In this document: one piece after another, positions 39,338-50,682 of the stretch
Numbering within the stretch: the stretch's first letter is position 1
Layout: each line of letters begins with the position of its first letter
From: Flaviflexus salsibiostraticola
GTDB taxonomy: Bacteria > Actinomycetota > Actinomycetes > Actinomycetales > Actinomycetaceae
Direction: 5' to 3'
Assembly: GCF_003952265.1 (NCBI RefSeq)
Contig: NZ_CP034438.1
Span: forward strand, 2,542,001-2,606,000
DNA length: 64,000 nucleotides
Translations under genes and position numbers: made by a program
Notes under the pieces: generated by a model
The model's input: only the letters and a program-made list of their open reading frames with translations
Database searches by the model: none
What the model was told of the DNA's origin: nothing

Positions 39338-39646
39338 ATGGCGGGACAGAAAATCCGCATCCGGCTCAAGTCATATGACCATGAGGTCATTGATAGCGCG
39401 GCGAAGAAGCTCGTCGACGAAGTGACTCGTACCGGTGCACAGGTGGTCGGCCCGGTGCCGCTGCCGACCGAGAAGAACGTGTTCTGTGTGATCCGTTCGC
39501 CCCATAAATACAAGGACAGCCGCGACCACTTCGAGATGCGTACGCACAAGCGGCTGATCGACATCATCGATCCCACGCCGAAGACCATCGACTCGCTCCA
39601 GCAGATCGATTTCTCCGGTGATGTCAGCGTCGAGATCAAGCTCTGA
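39338..39646 (+). CDS. rpsJ: 30S ribosomal protein uS10
   Basis: The 102-residue product ([19 protein letters not shown]...) is the usual length; uS10 is in the 30S head and is also NusE, a transcription antitermination partner. It carries the TPKTIDSL and [12 protein letters not shown] segments. First gene of the S10 operon; RBS AGAGAGG. Confidence 0.98.
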   Translation: MAGQKIRIRLKSYDHEVIDSAAKKLVDEVTRTGAQVVGPVPLPTEKNVFCVIRSPHKYKDSRDHFEMRTHKRLIDIIDPTPKTIDSLQQIDFSGDVSVEIKL

Positions 39647-39654
39647 GGTTCATC

Positions 39655-40320
39655 ATGTCCAACAATACTGAAGCGGTTGCCACCGCGCCCAAGGCGCTGC
39701 TCGGCACCAAGCTCGGCATGACTCAGGTCTGGGACGAGGCAGGGCGCCTGATCCCGGTCACAGTCGTGCGAGTAGGCACCAACGTTGTCACGCAGGTGCG
39801 CACCCCCGAGGTCGACGGCTACTCCGCCATTCAGCTCGCTGTCGGCGAGCGGAAGCCGAAGAACGTCTCCAAGCCGATGCAGGGACACTTCTCTGCTGCC
39901 GGCACCACCCCCAAGCGCCATCTCGCCGAGATCCGCACCTCTGCCGCCTCGGACTTCGAGGCCGGCCAGGAGCTCACGGCCGATGTGTTCGCCGCTGGTG
40001 ACCCCGTCGACGTCGTCGGCACCACCAAGGGCAAGGGCACCGCGGGCGTCATGAAGCGCCACGGCTTTGCCGGTGTCGGCGCCTCGCATGGTTCGCACCG
40101 CAACCACCGCAAGCCCGGATCGATCGGCGGAGCCTCGACCCCGTCGCGCGTCTTCCGCGGTCTGCGCATGGCCGGTCGCATGGGCAACGCCCGTCGCACC
40201 GTCCAGAACCTCACCATCCAGTCGGTTGATGCCGAGAACGGTCTGCTCCTCGTAGCAGGCGCCGTCCCGGGCAACAAGGGTGGCCTCGTCGTTATCCGCA
40301 CCGCCACGAAGGGAGCCTGA
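39655..40320 (+). CDS. rplC: 50S ribosomal protein uL3
   Basis: A 221-residue early assembly protein of the 50S subunit. [12 protein letters not shown] opens the barrel, and the central extension [22 protein letters not shown] reaches toward the peptidyl-transferase centre. Eight bases after rpsJ; a two-base gap to rplD. Confidence 0.98.
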   Translation: MSNNTEAVATAPKALLGTKLGMTQVWDEAGRLIPVTVVRVGTNVVTQVRTPEVDGYSAIQLAVGERKPKNVSKPMQGHFSAAGTTPKRHLAEIRTSAASDFEAGQELTADVFAAGDPVDVVGTTKGKGTAGVMKRHGFAGVGASHGSHRNHRKPGSIGGASTPSRVFRGLRMAGRMGNARRTVQNLTIQSVDAENGLLLVAGAVPGNKGGLVVIRTATKGA

Positions 40321-40322
40321 CC

Positions 40323-40967
40323 ATGGCAAACCTCACCGTCGACATCCTCGACGCCGCTGGCGCGAAGTCCGGCTCGTTCGAACTCCCCGCGGAGATCTTC
40401 GACGTCGAGCTGAACATCCCCCTGATTCACCAGGTCGTCGTCGCTCAGCAGGCAGCAGCCCGCCGCGGCACCGCCGCCACGAAGACCCGTGCCGCTGTGC
40501 GCGGCGGCGGACGGAAGCCCTACAAGCAGAAGGGCACCGGCCGCGCCCGTCAGGGTTCGATTCGCGCCCCCCAGTTCGCCGGAGGCGGCGTGGTCCATGG
40601 CCCGCAGCCCCGCTCCTACGAGCAGCGCACCCCCAAGAAGATGAAGGCCGCTGCGCTTCGCTCGGCTCTGTCTGATCGTGCACGGGCTGGCCGCATCCAC
40701 GTCGTCTCGGCTTTCGTCGAGGGCGACACCCCGTCCACCAAGGCTGCACTCGGTCTGCTCCAGACCGCGGCTGAGAACCGCAAGGCTCTCATCGTCATCT
40801 CCCGCGACGATGTCGTGTCGCAGAAGTCGGTCCGCAACCTCGAAGAGGCTCACGTCCTCACGGTGGAGCAGCTCAACACCTATGACGTCATGGTCTCCGA
40901 CGATGTCGTCTTCACCGAGTCCGCCATCACAGCCTTCATCGGCGGCGGCCAGGAGGAGGAGAAGTGA
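40323..40967 (+). CDS. rplD: 50S ribosomal protein uL4
   Basis: A 214-residue protein lining the exit tunnel. The tunnel loop is visible as [20 protein letters not shown]. In some bacteria uL4 autoregulates the S10 operon; nothing in the leader here proves that. Overlaps rplW by four bases. Confidence 0.98.
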   Translation: MANLTVDILDAAGAKSGSFELPAEIFDVELNIPLIHQVVVAQQAAARRGTAATKTRAAVRGGGRKPYKQKGTGRARQGSIRAPQFAGGGVVHGPQPRSYEQRTPKKMKAAALRSALSDRARAGRIHVVSAFVEGDTPSTKAALGLLQTAAENRKALIVISRDDVVSQKSVRNLEEAHVLTVEQLNTYDVMVSDDVVFTESAITAFIGGGQEEEK

Positions 40968-41263
40968 CTCTGGAACGCAAGGATCCGCGCGACATCATCA
41001 TCCGCCCGATCGTCACCGAGAAGTCGTACAGGCTCGAGGATGAGGGCAAGTACGTGTTCGAGGTTGCGCCGACGTCCAACAAGACGGAGATCAAGATCGC
41101 GATCGAGAAGATCTTCGGTGTGAAGGTCGATTCGGTCAACACGATGAACCGCAAGGGCAAGACCCGCCGCACCCGTATCGGAGTCGGCAAGCGCAAGGAC
41201 ACCAAGCGCGCGATCATTACGCTGCGCGAGGGATCCATCGAACTTTACGGGCAGATCGGCTGA
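40964..41263 (+). CDS. rplW: 50S ribosomal protein uL23
   Basis: A 99-residue protein at the exit-tunnel mouth, docking site for trigger factor and SRP. GTG start overlapping the rplD stop (GTGA). Motifs [14 protein letters not shown] and NRKGKTRRT are present. Confidence 0.97.
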   Translation: MTLERKDPRDIIIRPIVTEKSYRLEDEGKYVFEVAPTSNKTEIKIAIEKIFGVKVDSVNTMNRKGKTRRTRIGVGKRKDTKRAIITLREGSIELYGQIG

Positions 41264-41292
41264 GGCCGGCAGGAAGATTGAGGATTTAACTC

Positions 41293-42129
<837 letters not shown>

Positions 42130-42144
42130 GAGAGGGCGACAGCT

Positions 42145-42426
42145 ATGCCTCGCAGTTTGAAGAAGGGCCCCTTCGTCGACGCACATCTTCAGAAGAAGGT
42201 GGACGTGCAGAACGAATCGGGCAGCAAGAACGTCATCAAGACGTGGTCCCGCCGTTCGGTTATCACGCCGGACTTCCTGGGTCACACGTTCGCAGTCCAC
42301 GACGGGCGCAAGCACGTCCCGGTGTTCGTCACCGAATCCATGGTGGGTCACAAGCTCGGAGAGTTCGCTCCGACCAAGACCTTCCGTGGCCACGACAAGG
42401 ACGACCGTAAGGGACGTCGCCGCTGA
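42145..42426 (+). CDS. rpsS: 30S ribosomal protein uS19
   Basis: A 93-residue head protein next to uS13. [12 protein letters not shown] start and the [20 protein letters not shown] core are canonical. RBS AGGAGAGGG. Confidence 0.98.
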   Translation: MPRSLKKGPFVDAHLQKKVDVQNESGSKNVIKTWSRRSVITPDFLGHTFAVHDGRKHVPVFVTESMVGHKLGEFAPTKTFRGHDKDDRKGRRR

Positions 42427-42461
42427 GGCGCGCCGCGAGCCTAGAAGAAAGTTAGGAACAC

Positions 42462-42839
42462 ATGGAAGCCAAGGCACAGGCGAAATACGTGCGTATTACG
42501 CCCATGAAGGCACGCCGTGTCGTGGACCACGTCCGCGGAATGCGTGCAGTCGACGCCGTCGACGTGCTGCGATACGCACCCCAGGCCGCTGCGGAGACCG
42601 TCCGCAAGCTCCTGGAGTCGGCGATGGCCAATGCGCGCCAGGCAGCAGACCAGGCCGGCGAGCGTTTCGACATTGATGCCCTGCACATTGTCGAGACCTT
42701 CGTTGACGAGGGCCCGACGATGAAGAGGATCCAGCCCCGCGCTCAGGGCCGGGCCAACCAGATCCTCAAGCGTACGAGCCACATCACCATTATTGTCGGC
42801 GACGAAGTTGCCGCCTCGAAGAAGGGGAGGACCCGCTAG
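42462..42839 (+). CDS. rplV: 50S ribosomal protein uL22
   Basis: A 125-residue exit-tunnel protein. The beta-hairpin that lines the tunnel is around [19 protein letters not shown]. Its TAG stop shares the final G with the rpsC GTG start. Confidence 0.98.
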   Translation: MEAKAQAKYVRITPMKARRVVDHVRGMRAVDAVDVLRYAPQAAAETVRKLLESAMANARQAADQAGERFDIDALHIVETFVDEGPTMKRIQPRAQGRANQILKRTSHITIIVGDEVAASKKGRTR

Positions 42840-43609
42840 TGGGACAAAAGGTCAACCCGACCGGGTTCCGACTCGGCATCACCACCGAACATCGTTCGCG
42901 CTGGTTCGCTGATTCGACCGTCAAGGGACAGCGTTACCAGGACTACGTCGCCGAAGATATCGCCATTCGCAACCTGATGGAGGTGGGTCTTGAGCGTGCG
43001 GGAATCTCGCGCGTCAATATCTCCCGCAAGTCGGGCCGCGTTGAGGTCGATATCCACACGGCTCGCCCCGGCATCGTCATCGGTCGCCGCGGCGCCGAGG
43101 CGGACCGCCTCAAGCAGCAGCTCGAGAAGCTGACCGGTCGCCCGGTCCAGCTCAACATCCTCGAGGTGAAGAACCCCGAGGCCGACGCCCAGCTCGTCGC
43201 GCAGGGCATCGCCGAGCAGCTTGCATCCCGCGTGTCGTTCCGTCGCGCCATGCGCAAGGGCGTTCAGTCCGCGCTCCGCTCCGGTGCGAAGGGCATCCGC
43301 GTCCAGTGCTCCGGCCGTCTCGGCGGCGCCGAGATGTCGCGCTCCGAGTTCTACCGCGAGGGTCGCGTGCCCCTGCACACGCTCCGTGCGAACATCGACT
43401 ACGGCTTCCACGAGGCCAAGACGACCTTCGGCCGCATCGGTGTCAAGGTGTGGATCTACAAGGGCGACATCACCGAGGCTGAGTACCAGCGTCAGCTGAC
43501 CGAAGCCCCCCGCGGCCGTGGCCGTGGCGGCGAACGTCGCGGTGCGCCCCGCCGTCCGCGTCCGACTCGGTCCGAGCAGGCCCCCCAGACCAGTCAAACG
43601 GAGGCATAA
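42839..43609 (+). CDS. rpsC: 30S ribosomal protein uS3
   Basis: A 256-residue protein at the mRNA entry site with helicase-related function. It has the KH-type motif [18 protein letters not shown] (near residues 77-95) and a basic, Gly/Arg/Pro-rich C-terminal tail of about 35 residues, as in other actinobacteria. GTG start. Confidence 0.98.
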   Translation: MGQKVNPTGFRLGITTEHRSRWFADSTVKGQRYQDYVAEDIAIRNLMEVGLERAGISRVNISRKSGRVEVDIHTARPGIVIGRRGAEADRLKQQLEKLTGRPVQLNILEVKNPEADAQLVAQGIAEQLASRVSFRRAMRKGVQSALRSGAKGIRVQCSGRLGGAEMSRSEFYREGRVPLHTLRANIDYGFHEAKTTFGRIGVKVWIYKGDITEAEYQRQLTEAPRGRGRGGERRGAPRRPRPTRSEQAPQTSQTEA

Positions 43610-44028
43610 TGCTGATCCCTCGCAGGACTAAGTACCGTAAGCAGCACCGTCCGACCCGTTCGGGCTACTCGAAGGGCGGCAACCAGATCGCGTTCGGCGA
43701 CTACGCCATCCAGGCGCTTGAGCCGGCGTACCTGACGAACCGTCAGATCGAGGCTGCTCGTATTGCGATGACCCGTCACGTCAAGCGTGGCGGCAAGGTC
43801 TGGATCACCGTGTTCCCGGACCGCCCGCTCACCAAGAAGCCTGCTGAAGTCCGCATGGGCTCCGGTAAGGGTTCGGTTGAGTTCTGGATCGCCAACATCA
43901 AGCCGGGCAGGATTCTGTTCGAGCTCTCCGGTGTTGACGAGAACCTTGCTCGCGAGGCTATGTCTCGCGCGCAGCACAAGCTCCCGATGAAGACTCGTTT
44001 CGTTATGCGTGAAGGCGGTGACAACTGA
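43609..44028 (+). CDS. rplP: 50S ribosomal protein uL16
   Basis: A 139-residue protein near the A site. [24 protein letters not shown] start and [19 protein letters not shown] core are canonical. The ATG shares a base with the rpsC stop, and the stop shares a base with rpmC. Confidence 0.98.
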   Translation: MLIPRRTKYRKQHRPTRSGYSKGGNQIAFGDYAIQALEPAYLTNRQIEAARIAMTRHVKRGGKVWITVFPDRPLTKKPAEVRMGSGKGSVEFWIANIKPGRILFELSGVDENLAREAMSRAQHKLPMKTRFVMREGGDN

Positions 44029-44267
44029 TGGCAGTAGGAACCAAGGGCCTCTTTCCCGAGGATCTGGACCAGATGACAGACGCCGAGCTCAAAGAGCGGC
44101 TCGCGGACTGCAAGGTCGAACTGTTCAACCTCCGCTTCTCCGCAGCCACAGGGCAGCTCGAGGACCACGGTCGACTCAAGGCGGTTCGCCGCGATATCGC
44201 CCGTATCTACACGATCGCCCGTGAGCGCGAGCTCAACATCCGCACCGCTCCGGCTGAGAAGAATTGA
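44028..44267 (+). CDS. rpmC: 50S ribosomal protein uL29
   Basis: A 79-residue protein at the exit-tunnel rim. The family core [44 protein letters not shown] is preceded by about 16 extra N-terminal residues. Confidence 0.96.
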   Translation: MAVGTKGLFPEDLDQMTDAELKERLADCKVELFNLRFSAATGQLEDHGRLKAVRRDIARIYTIARERELNIRTAPAEKN

Positions 44268-44275
44268 GGCAGACA

Positions 44276-44557
44276 GTGAGTGAAACTGAGAACACCGAGA
44301 CTGTCGAGCGCAACTACCGCAAGACCGCACGCGGCTACGTCGTGTCCGACAAGATGGACAAGACGGTTGTCGTCGAGGTCGAGGAGCAGGTGAAGCACCC
44401 GCTCTACGGCAAGGTCCTCCGCCGCTCCAAGAAGGTCAAGGCGCACGACGAGAACAACGAAGTGCGCGTGGGTGACCTCGTGCGCATCATGGAGACCCGC
44501 CCGCTGTCTGCTACCAAGCACTACCGCGTGGTCGAGGTCATCGAGAAGGCCAAGTAG
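44276..44557 (+). CDS. rpsQ: 30S ribosomal protein uS17
   Basis: A 93-residue 16S-binding protein with the core [22 protein letters not shown] and [16 protein letters not shown] 44276 is preferred because GAGG lies seven bases upstream; a TTG at 44264 would add four residues. Seventy bases separate it from rplN. Confidence 0.96.
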   Translation: MSETENTETVERNYRKTARGYVVSDKMDKTVVVEVEEQVKHPLYGKVLRRSKKVKAHDENNEVRVGDLVRIMETRPLSATKHYRVVEVIEKAK

Positions 44558-44627
44558 TCCTCTCACCAGCAACCCATCCGTTCGGCCAGGCTCGCGAGAG
44601 AACCGGCACGACGACAGGAGATAGTTC

Positions 44628-44999
44628 ATGATCCAGCAAGAGTCGCGGCTGAAGGTCGCCGACAACACCGGTGCAAAGGAAATCCTCTGCATCAAGGTGC
44701 TCGGCGGCTCAGGCCGGCGCTACGCCGGAATCGGCGACACCATCGTCGCCACCGTCAAGGATGCAATGCCTGGCGGAAACGTCAAGAAGGGCGAGGTCGT
44801 CAAGGCGGTCATCGTCCGTACCAGCAAGGAACGCCGTCGTCCCGACGGCTCGTACATCCGCTTCGACGAGAATGCAGCCGTCATCCTCAAGTCCGACGGA
44901 CTTGATCCCCGCGGCACCCGCATCTTCGGCCCAGTCGGCCGCGAGCTTCGCGACAACCAGTTCATGCGCATCATTTCACTTGCTCCGGAGGTGCTCTAA
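44628..44999 (+). CDS. rplN: 50S ribosomal protein uL14
   Basis: A 123-residue protein forming intersubunit bridges. [19 protein letters not shown] start is canonical; RBS AGGAGAT. Starts the spc part of the cluster and abuts rplX with no gap. Confidence 0.98.
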   Translation: MIQQESRLKVADNTGAKEILCIKVLGGSGRRYAGIGDTIVATVKDAMPGGNVKKGEVVKAVIVRTSKERRRPDGSYIRFDENAAVILKSDGLDPRGTRIFGPVGRELRDNQFMRIISLAPEVL

Positions 45000-45341
45000 A
45001 TGGCGAAGATCAAGAAGGGCGATCTCGTCCAGGTGATCGCCGGCCGCGATAAGGGCCTTCAGGGCCGCGTGCTGCAGGTGGACAAGAACCGCGATCGCGT
45101 GGTCGTCGAAGGCGTCATGCGCGTCAAGAAGCACACGAAGCCGGGCCAGCCCGGCGCAAGCTCGAGCGGTGGCATCGAAACCGTCGAGGCCCCCATCCAC
45201 ATCTCCAACGTTGCCCTCGTGGGTCCGGACAAGAAGCCGGTCCGCGTTGGTTACAAGGAGGTCGAGGTCGAGCGTGACGGCCGTGTCCGCAAGACCCGCG
45301 TCCGCATCGGCCGTCGCGCCGGAGAGGAGATCGAGCTGTGA
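45000..45341 (+). CDS. rplX: 50S ribosomal protein uL24
   Basis: A 113-residue assembly initiator with an N-terminal KOW motif ([24 protein letters not shown]) and [16 protein letters not shown] loop. The ATG directly follows the rplN stop; it overlaps rplE by four bases. Confidence 0.97.
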   Translation: MAKIKKGDLVQVIAGRDKGLQGRVLQVDKNRDRVVVEGVMRVKKHTKPGQPGASSSGGIETVEAPIHISNVALVGPDKKPVRVGYKEVEVERDGRVRKTRVRIGRRAGEEIEL

Positions 45342-45895
45342 CTGAAACCCTCACCCCTCGTCTCAAGACCAGGTACCGCGAAGAGATCGTGCCGGCTCTC
45401 ATCGAGCAGTTCTCGATCAAGAACCCGAACCAGGTCGCGAAGCTCGACAAGATCGTCGTGAACATGGGTGTCGGCGACGCTGCCCGTGATTCGAAGGTCA
45501 TCGAAGGCGCTATCGCCGACCTGACCCTCATCACCGGTCAGAAGCCGCAGGTCACGAAGGCCCGCAAGTCCATCGCGCAGTTCAAGTTGCGTGAGGGCCA
45601 GGCCATCGGCGCGCACGTCACGCTGCGCGGCGACCGCATGTGGGAGTTCCTCGACAGGCTCCTGTCGCTGGCGCTGCCCCGCATCCGTGACTTCCGCGGT
45701 CTCTCGCCGAAGCAGTTCGACGGTCACGGCAACTACACGTTCGGTCTGACCGAGCAGTCGATGTTCCACGAGATCGACCTCGACAAGGTCGACCGCGTGC
45801 GTGGCATGGACATCACCGTCGTGACGTCCGCCGACAATGACGATGAGGGCCGTGCCCTCCTCCGCGCCCTCGGTTTCCCGTTCAAGGAAAACTGA
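45338..45895 (+). CDS. rplE: 50S ribosomal protein uL5
   Basis: A 185-residue protein of the central protuberance binding 5S rRNA. GTG start overlapping rplX (GTGA). [20 protein letters not shown] and [20 protein letters not shown] are canonical. The next 90 bases hold no rpsN, which often lies here. Confidence 0.98.
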   Translation: MTETLTPRLKTRYREEIVPALIEQFSIKNPNQVAKLDKIVVNMGVGDAARDSKVIEGAIADLTLITGQKPQVTKARKSIAQFKLREGQAIGAHVTLRGDRMWEFLDRLLSLALPRIRDFRGLSPKQFDGHGNYTFGLTEQSMFHEIDLDKVDRVRGMDITVVTSADNDDEGRALLRALGFPFKEN

Positions 45896-45985
45896 GCACG
45901 TGCTGACGACTAAAATCCACCCGCTGGTAATTCCATCTACGTCGCAGGTCCTAAGGAAACCGCGACGGGAAGGGGCGCAGGCCCG

Positions 45986-46384
45986 ATGACAATGACAGAC
46001 CCCATCGCAGACATGCTGACTCGTCTGCGAAACGCCAACTCGGCGTACCACGATACGGTGTCGATGCCGTACTCGAAGCTCAAGGGAGCAATCTCTGAGA
46101 TCCTCGTTCGCGAGGGATACATCGAGAGCTTCGACGTTGATGATGCAGAGGTCGGCAAGACTCTCACCCTCAACCTCAAGTTCGGACCCAATCGCGAGCG
46201 TTCGCTCGCCGGCCTTCGTCGTATCTCGAAGCCCGGTCTGCGCGTCTACGCGAAGTCGACCAAACTGCCCACCGTTCTCGGTGGCCTCGGCGTGGCCATT
46301 CTGTCCACGTCCTCGGGGTTGCTGACCGACCGTGAGGCCAAGGCAAAGGGCGTAGGCGGAGAAGTCCTCGCCTACATCTGGTAA
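45986..46384 (+). CDS. rpsH: 30S ribosomal protein uS8
   Basis: A 132-residue 16S-binding protein that also represses spc operons in some bacteria. [18 protein letters not shown] start; C-terminal [12 protein letters not shown] loop. An ATG six bases on is an alternative start. Confidence 0.97.
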   Translation: MTMTDPIADMLTRLRNANSAYHDTVSMPYSKLKGAISEILVREGYIESFDVDDAEVGKTLTLNLKFGPNRERSLAGLRRISKPGLRVYAKSTKLPTVLGGLGVAILSTSSGLLTDREAKAKGVGGEVLAYIW

Positions 46385-46400
46385 GGGAGGTACAGAGAAT

Positions 46401-46937
46401 ATGTCGCGTATTGGCAAGCAGCCTGTCACCATCCCGTCCGGCGTCGATGTCGCCATCGACGGCCAGAACGTCACCGTGAAGGGCCCGAAGGGCTCGCTCT
46501 CGTACGAGGTCCCGGCGCCCATTACGGTCGCTCAGGAGGACGGCGCGATCGTTGTGTCCCGTCCGAACGACGAGCGCGAGTCGCGCTCGCTCCACGGCCT
46601 CGTGCGCACCCTGATCTTCAACAACGTCACCGGCGTCACCGAGGGCTTCTCGAAGAAGCTCGAGATCGTCGGTACGGGCTACCGCGCAACGGCGAAGGGC
46701 TCAGACCTGGAGCTCGCGCTCGGATACTCGCACCCGATCACGGTCAAGGCCCCGGAGGGCATCACCCTCCAGCTCGAGGGCAACACCAAGATCACCGTGT
46801 CCGGCATCGATAAGCAGCAGGTCGGCGAAGTTGCGGCGAAGATCCGCAAGCTCCGCAAGCCTGAACCGTACAAGGGCAAGGGCGTTCGCTACGCAGGCGA
46901 ACACGTTCGCCGCAAGGCCGGAAAGGCTGGTAAGTGA
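46401..46937 (+). CDS. rplF: 50S ribosomal protein uL6
   Basis: A 178-residue protein near the sarcin-ricin loop. [17 protein letters not shown] start and C-terminal [26 protein letters not shown] are canonical. RBS AAGGGAGG. Confidence 0.98.
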   Translation: MSRIGKQPVTIPSGVDVAIDGQNVTVKGPKGSLSYEVPAPITVAQEDGAIVVSRPNDERESRSLHGLVRTLIFNNVTGVTEGFSKKLEIVGTGYRATAKGSDLELALGYSHPITVKAPEGITLQLEGNTKITVSGIDKQQVGEVAAKIRKLRKPEPYKGKGVRYAGEHVRRKAGKAGK

Positions 46938-47308
46938 TGGCTGTCTCTATCAAGGGCAAGGGCAAGTACGTCGCGCGCAAGCGCCGTCACCTCCGCCTGC
47001 GCAAGAAGGTCACCGGCACGGCTGCGCGTCCGCGCCTGGTCGTCACCCGATCCAACCGCCACATTGTCGCCCAGGTCATCGACGACACCGTCGGTCACAC
47101 CCTGGCATCGGCTTCGACCCTCGAGGTCGAGCTGCGCGACGATAACGGTGATAAGACCGCGAAGTCCCGCAGGGTTGGCGAGCTTGTCGCCGAGCGTGCC
47201 AAGGCAGCCGGTGTCGACACGGTCGTCTTCGACCGCGGCGGCAACCAGTACCACGGCCGTGTCGCGGCAGTGGCCGACGGTGCCCGTGACTCCGGTCTGA
47301 CCCTGTAG
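46937..47308 (+). CDS. rplR: 50S ribosomal protein uL18
   Basis: A 123-residue 5S-binding protein. ATG 46937 ([24 protein letters not shown]) shares a base with the rplF stop; a GTG at 46934 would add one residue. Core [20 protein letters not shown]. Confidence 0.97.
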   Translation: MAVSIKGKGKYVARKRRHLRLRKKVTGTAARPRLVVTRSNRHIVAQVIDDTVGHTLASASTLEVELRDDNGDKTAKSRRVGELVAERAKAAGVDTVVFDRGGNQYHGRVAAVADGARDSGLTL

Positions 47309-47335
47309 TTGACGGAACGAGAGTAGAGGAAAACT

Positions 47336-48040
47336 ATGGCTGCATCGCAGCGTCGGACCACTGGTCCGGAAGGCGACGGCGAGCGCAACGAGCGTTCCGG
47401 TTCCGACCGTCCTAAGGGACGCCGGGGCAACACCGACCGTCGCAACGAACAGAAGGACGCCTACATCGAGCGCGTCGTCACCATCAACCGCGTGTCCAAG
47501 GTTGTGAAGGGTGGCCGTCGCTTCTCCTTCACGGCACTGGTCGTCGTGGGCGACGGCAACGGCACGGTCGGCGTTGGCTACGGCAAGGCCAAGGAGGTGC
47601 CCCAGGCGATTTCCAAGGGCACCGAGGAGGCGAAGAAGAACTTCTTCCGCGTCCCCCTCATCGGCCGCACCATCCCGCACACGACCCAGGGTGAGGATGC
47701 CGCAGGCGTCGTCTTCCTGCGCCCGGCCTCGCCCGGTACCGGCGTTATCGCCGGCGGCCCGGTCCGTGCAGTCATGGAAGCCGCAGGCATCCACGACATC
47801 CTGACCAAGTCGCTCGGCTCGTCCAACGCGATCAACATCGTGCGGGCGGCAGTGCAGGCATTGCGCCAGCTCGAGCAGCCCGAGGCTGTCGCGGCTCGCC
47901 GCGGCAAGTCCCTCGAAGAGGTTGCTCCGCCGGCCATGCTTCGCCATCGCGCAGCGCACGATGCCGAGCAGCGTGAGCTGAAGGCGTCGCAGGCAGCGTC
48001 GGCCGAGAACGAGGCAGCTGCCTCGGGGGTTGGTGCATGA
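47336..48040 (+). CDS. rpsE: 30S ribosomal protein uS5
   Basis: A 234-residue protein at the mRNA entry tunnel, fidelity-related. The family core begins about residue 42 ([22 protein letters not shown]); the first 40 residues are a charged extension rich in Arg/Glu/Gly and the last 30 an Ala/Glu-rich tail, making it longer than E. coli S5 (167). Confidence 0.97.
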   Translation: MAASQRRTTGPEGDGERNERSGSDRPKGRRGNTDRRNEQKDAYIERVVTINRVSKVVKGGRRFSFTALVVVGDGNGTVGVGYGKAKEVPQAISKGTEEAKKNFFRVPLIGRTIPHTTQGEDAAGVVFLRPASPGTGVIAGGPVRAVMEAAGIHDILTKSLGSSNAINIVRAAVQALRQLEQPEAVAARRGKSLEEVAPPAMLRHRAAHDAEQRELKASQAASAENEAAASGVGA

Positions 48041-48213
48041 TGCTGAAGATCACACAGACGAAGTCCACCATCGGTGGAACCAAGAAGCAGAGGGATACCA
48101 TGCTCTCGCTCGGACTGCGCAAGATCGGGCAGTCCGTCGAGCGTGAGGACCGTCCCGAGGTCCGCGGAATGATCCAGGTCGTTTCGCACCTCGTCACCGT
48201 AGAGGAGGCATGA
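48037..48213 (+). CDS. rpmD: 50S ribosomal protein uL30
   Basis: A small 58-residue protein, [20 protein letters not shown] followed by the core [21 protein letters not shown] and [12 protein letters not shown] 48037 overlaps the rpsE stop by four bases (ATGA); the ATG at 48040 is an alternative. It overlaps rplO by four bases in the same way. Confidence 0.95.
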   Translation: MMLKITQTKSTIGGTKKQRDTMLSLGLRKIGQSVEREDRPEVRGMIQVVSHLVTVEEA

Positions 48214-48671
48214 TGTCGGAGAACACGAACGACGTCACCAAGCTCCACGACCTCGCCCCCGCAGCCGGAGCCCACAAGCCGAAGACTCGTGTCGGCCGTG
48301 GCGAGGCATCGAAGGGCAAGACCGCGGGTCGCGGCACCAAGGGCACGAAGGCCCGCAACAAGGTGCCCGTCGGCTTCGAGGGCGGGCAGATGCCGCTGCA
48401 TATGCGCACCCCGAAGCTCCGCGGTTTCAAGAACCCGTTCCGCGTCGAGTACCAGGTCGTCAATCTTGACCGCCTGTCGGCGCTGTTCCCCGAGGGCGGC
48501 GACATCACCGTCGACGATCTGGTCGAGAAGGGTGCGGTCCGCAAGGGCTGCCTCGTCAAGGTCCTCGGTTCGGGAGACATCTCGGTCAAGGCGAACGTGG
48601 TGGCCGACAAGTGGTCGGCTTCTGCGCAGCAGAAGATCGAAGCCGCCGGCGGATCGATCTCCGCGCGGTGA
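48210..48671 (+). CDS. rplO: 50S ribosomal protein uL15
   Basis: A 153-residue late-assembly protein. [35 protein letters not shown] and the [22 protein letters not shown] core are canonical. Ends the spc ribosomal-protein run before secY. Confidence 0.97.
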   Translation: MMSENTNDVTKLHDLAPAAGAHKPKTRVGRGEASKGKTAGRGTKGTKARNKVPVGFEGGQMPLHMRTPKLRGFKNPFRVEYQVVNLDRLSALFPEGGDITVDDLVEKGAVRKGCLVKVLGSGDISVKANVVADKWSASAQQKIEAAGGSISAR

Positions 48672-48685
48672 GTTGAGCAGCAGAT

Positions 48686-48715
48686 GACGAGGCGGGCCGT
48701 ATGGCCCGCCTCGTC
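48686..48715 (+). terminator. terminator or attenuator between rplO and secY
   Basis: A perfect 13-bp stem (GACGAGGCGGGCC with its complement) and loop GTAT, 14 bases after the rplO stop. No strong T tract. Confidence 0.75.
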
Positions 48716-48758
48716 GCACTCTCTCAGCGGTCGTGAACTCACACCGCTGTGACCGCGA

Positions 48759-48764
48759 TACACT
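48759..48764 (+). promoter_or_regulatory. -10 box of a secY promoter
   Basis: TACACT lies 69 bases before the secY start, after the rplO terminator. The -35 is unclear. With the terminator it implies that secY-adk-map has its own transcript. Confidence 0.4.
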
Positions 48765-48832
48765 GTCTTGTGGCTCGCACGGGCCACACCATCCTTGTGG
48801 CCGTTTCGGAGCCACACCCCCAAGGAGGAAGT

Positions 48833-50119
48833 TTGCTTTCCGCATTCGTCTCGGCATTCCGCACCCCGGACCTGCGCCGCAAGCTGCTGTTCACGCTCGG
48901 CATCATCGTCATCTATCGCTTCGGCACCTTCATGCCGGCACCGGGCGTCAGCTATCAGAACGTGCAGCAGTGCCTCAATGAGGCAGGCTCCGCTGACCTG
49001 CTGTCGATGATCAACATGTTCTCCGGCGGCGCCATGTTCCAGCTGTCGGTCTTTGCGCTCGGCATCATGCCCTACATCACGGCGTCGATCATCGTCCAGC
49101 TCTTGAGGGTTGTCATCCCGCGCTTCGAGGAGCTGCACAAGGAGGGCCAGTCCGGGACAGCGAAGCTGACGCAGTACACGCGCTATCTGACGGTTGGTCT
49201 CGCCATCATGCAGTCGGCGGTTGTCATCACCGTCGCGAACTCAACCCTGTTCCTCGGGTGCACGGTCGATCCGTTCCCGGACACGTCGGCGGGCTCTGTC
49301 CTCCTGGCGATCGTCACGATGACGGCCGGCACTGGACTCATCATGTGGATGGGCGAGCAGATCACCGAGCGCGGCGTCGGCAATGGTATGTCGATTCTCA
49401 TCTTCTCCGGCATCGCGGCATCGTTCCCGCCCGCCATGGGCCAGGTGCTCAACTCCAACAACGGCGTCCGCAACTTCATCTTCATCCTTCTCCTGTTCCT
49501 TGCGATCACAATCGTCGTCGTCTTTGTCGAGCAGTCGCAGCGACGGATTCCGGTGCAGTACGCGAAGCGTGTCATCGGCAGGCGTACGTACGGCGGTTCG
49601 ACGACGTACATCCCGATCAAGATCAACATGGCGAACGTTATCCCCGTCATCTTCGCCTCGTCGCTCCTCGCGCTGCCGACGATGGCGATGCAGTTCGGTG
49701 ATCAGAATGCGGGATGGGTGCAGTGGCTCTCCGCGAATTACCAGCCGAACTCCTTCTGGTACCTGCTCACCTTCGCGCTGCTCATCATCTTCTTCGCGTT
49801 CTTCTACACGTCGATCACGTTCAATCCCGAAGAGGTGGCGGACAACATGAAGCGCTATGGCGGCTTCATCCCCGGTATTCGTGCCGGCGCGCCGACTGCG
49901 CGCTACCTCAAGAACGTCATCACCCGCATCACATGGGTCGGCTCGTTCTATCTCGCGACGATCGCCCTCATCCCGACTGTGATTTTCAGTGAAATGGGCA
50001 TCACGATGATGGCGTTCGGCGGCACGTCGATCATCATTATTGTGGGCGTCGGTCTGCAGACAGTGAAAGACATCGACGCTCAGCTCCAGCAACGACACTA
50101 CGAAGGTTTCCTCCGATGA
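48833..50119 (+). CDS. secY: preprotein translocase subunit SecY
   Basis: The 428-residue channel protein of the Sec translocon with ten membrane segments. TTG 48833 is chosen: AAGGAGGAAG lies just upstream and the product starts MLSAFVSAFRTPDLRRKLLFT as in other actinobacteria; an in-frame ATG at 48749 would add 28 unconserved residues. The plug and lateral gate segments (MPYITASIIVQLL) and the cytoplasmic loop RRIPVQYAKRVIGRRTYGG are present. Overlaps adk by four bases. Confidence 0.96.
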   Translation: MLSAFVSAFRTPDLRRKLLFTLGIIVIYRFGTFMPAPGVSYQNVQQCLNEAGSADLLSMINMFSGGAMFQLSVFALGIMPYITASIIVQLLRVVIPRFEELHKEGQSGTAKLTQYTRYLTVGLAIMQSAVVITVANSTLFLGCTVDPFPDTSAGSVLLAIVTMTAGTGLIMWMGEQITERGVGNGMSILIFSGIAASFPPAMGQVLNSNNGVRNFIFILLLFLAITIVVVFVEQSQRRIPVQYAKRVIGRRTYGGSTTYIPIKINMANVIPVIFASSLLALPTMAMQFGDQNAGWVQWLSANYQPNSFWYLLTFALLIIFFAFFYTSITFNPEEVADNMKRYGGFIPGIRAGAPTARYLKNVITRITWVGSFYLATIALIPTVIFSEMGITMMAFGGTSIIIIVGVGLQTVKDIDAQLQQRHYEGFLR

Positions 50120-50682
50120 GAATCATCATCCTCGGCGCCCCGGGCGCGGGTAAGGGCACGCAGGCCCAGATGCTCTGCGAGAAGTTCGGCATTCCCCAGA
50201 TCTCGACGGGAGCCATCTTCCGTGAGAACGTGGCGGCCGGTACCGAACTCGGGAAGCTCGCCCAGGGCTATATCGACGAGGGCAGGTTCGTCCCCGACGA
50301 GATCACCGATGCGCTCGTCAGGGACCGCCTCCATCAGGACGACACCCAGGATGGGTTCCTTCTCGACGGTTACCCGCGGACGCTCGCGCAGGTCGCCTCG
50401 CTCGACGAGATCCTCCTCGAGCAGGGACACGTCGTCGATATTGTTCTCGAACTGGTGACCGACAAGGATGAGCTCGTGCAGCGCCTCCTCAAGCGCGCCG
50501 AGATCGAGGGCCGCGCGGACGATACGGCTGACGTCATCAGCCATCGCATGGATGTCTACGCCGAGCAGACGAAGCCGCTGTCACGGGTCTACGAGCAGCG
50601 CGGGATTCTCGCGCGTGTCGATGGCATGGGCACCGTCGACGAGGTGCAGGAGCGCCTCCTGGAAGCGATCCGGTCGCGCTGA
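50116..50682 (+). CDS. adk: adenylate kinase (short LID form)
   Basis: A 188-residue enzyme balancing AMP, ADP and ATP. P-loop GAPGAGKGTQAQ (residues 7-18), the AMP site ISTGAIFREN, and DGYPRTLAQ. The LID is short (KRAEIEGRADDTADVI) with no zinc Cys. Its start overlaps secY (ATGA), and its stop shares a base with map. Confidence 0.97.
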   Translation: MRIIILGAPGAGKGTQAQMLCEKFGIPQISTGAIFRENVAAGTELGKLAQGYIDEGRFVPDEITDALVRDRLHQDDTQDGFLLDGYPRTLAQVASLDEILLEQGHVVDIVLELVTDKDELVQRLLKRAEIEGRADDTADVISHRMDVYAEQTKPLSRVYEQRGILARVDGMGTVDEVQERLLEAIRSR

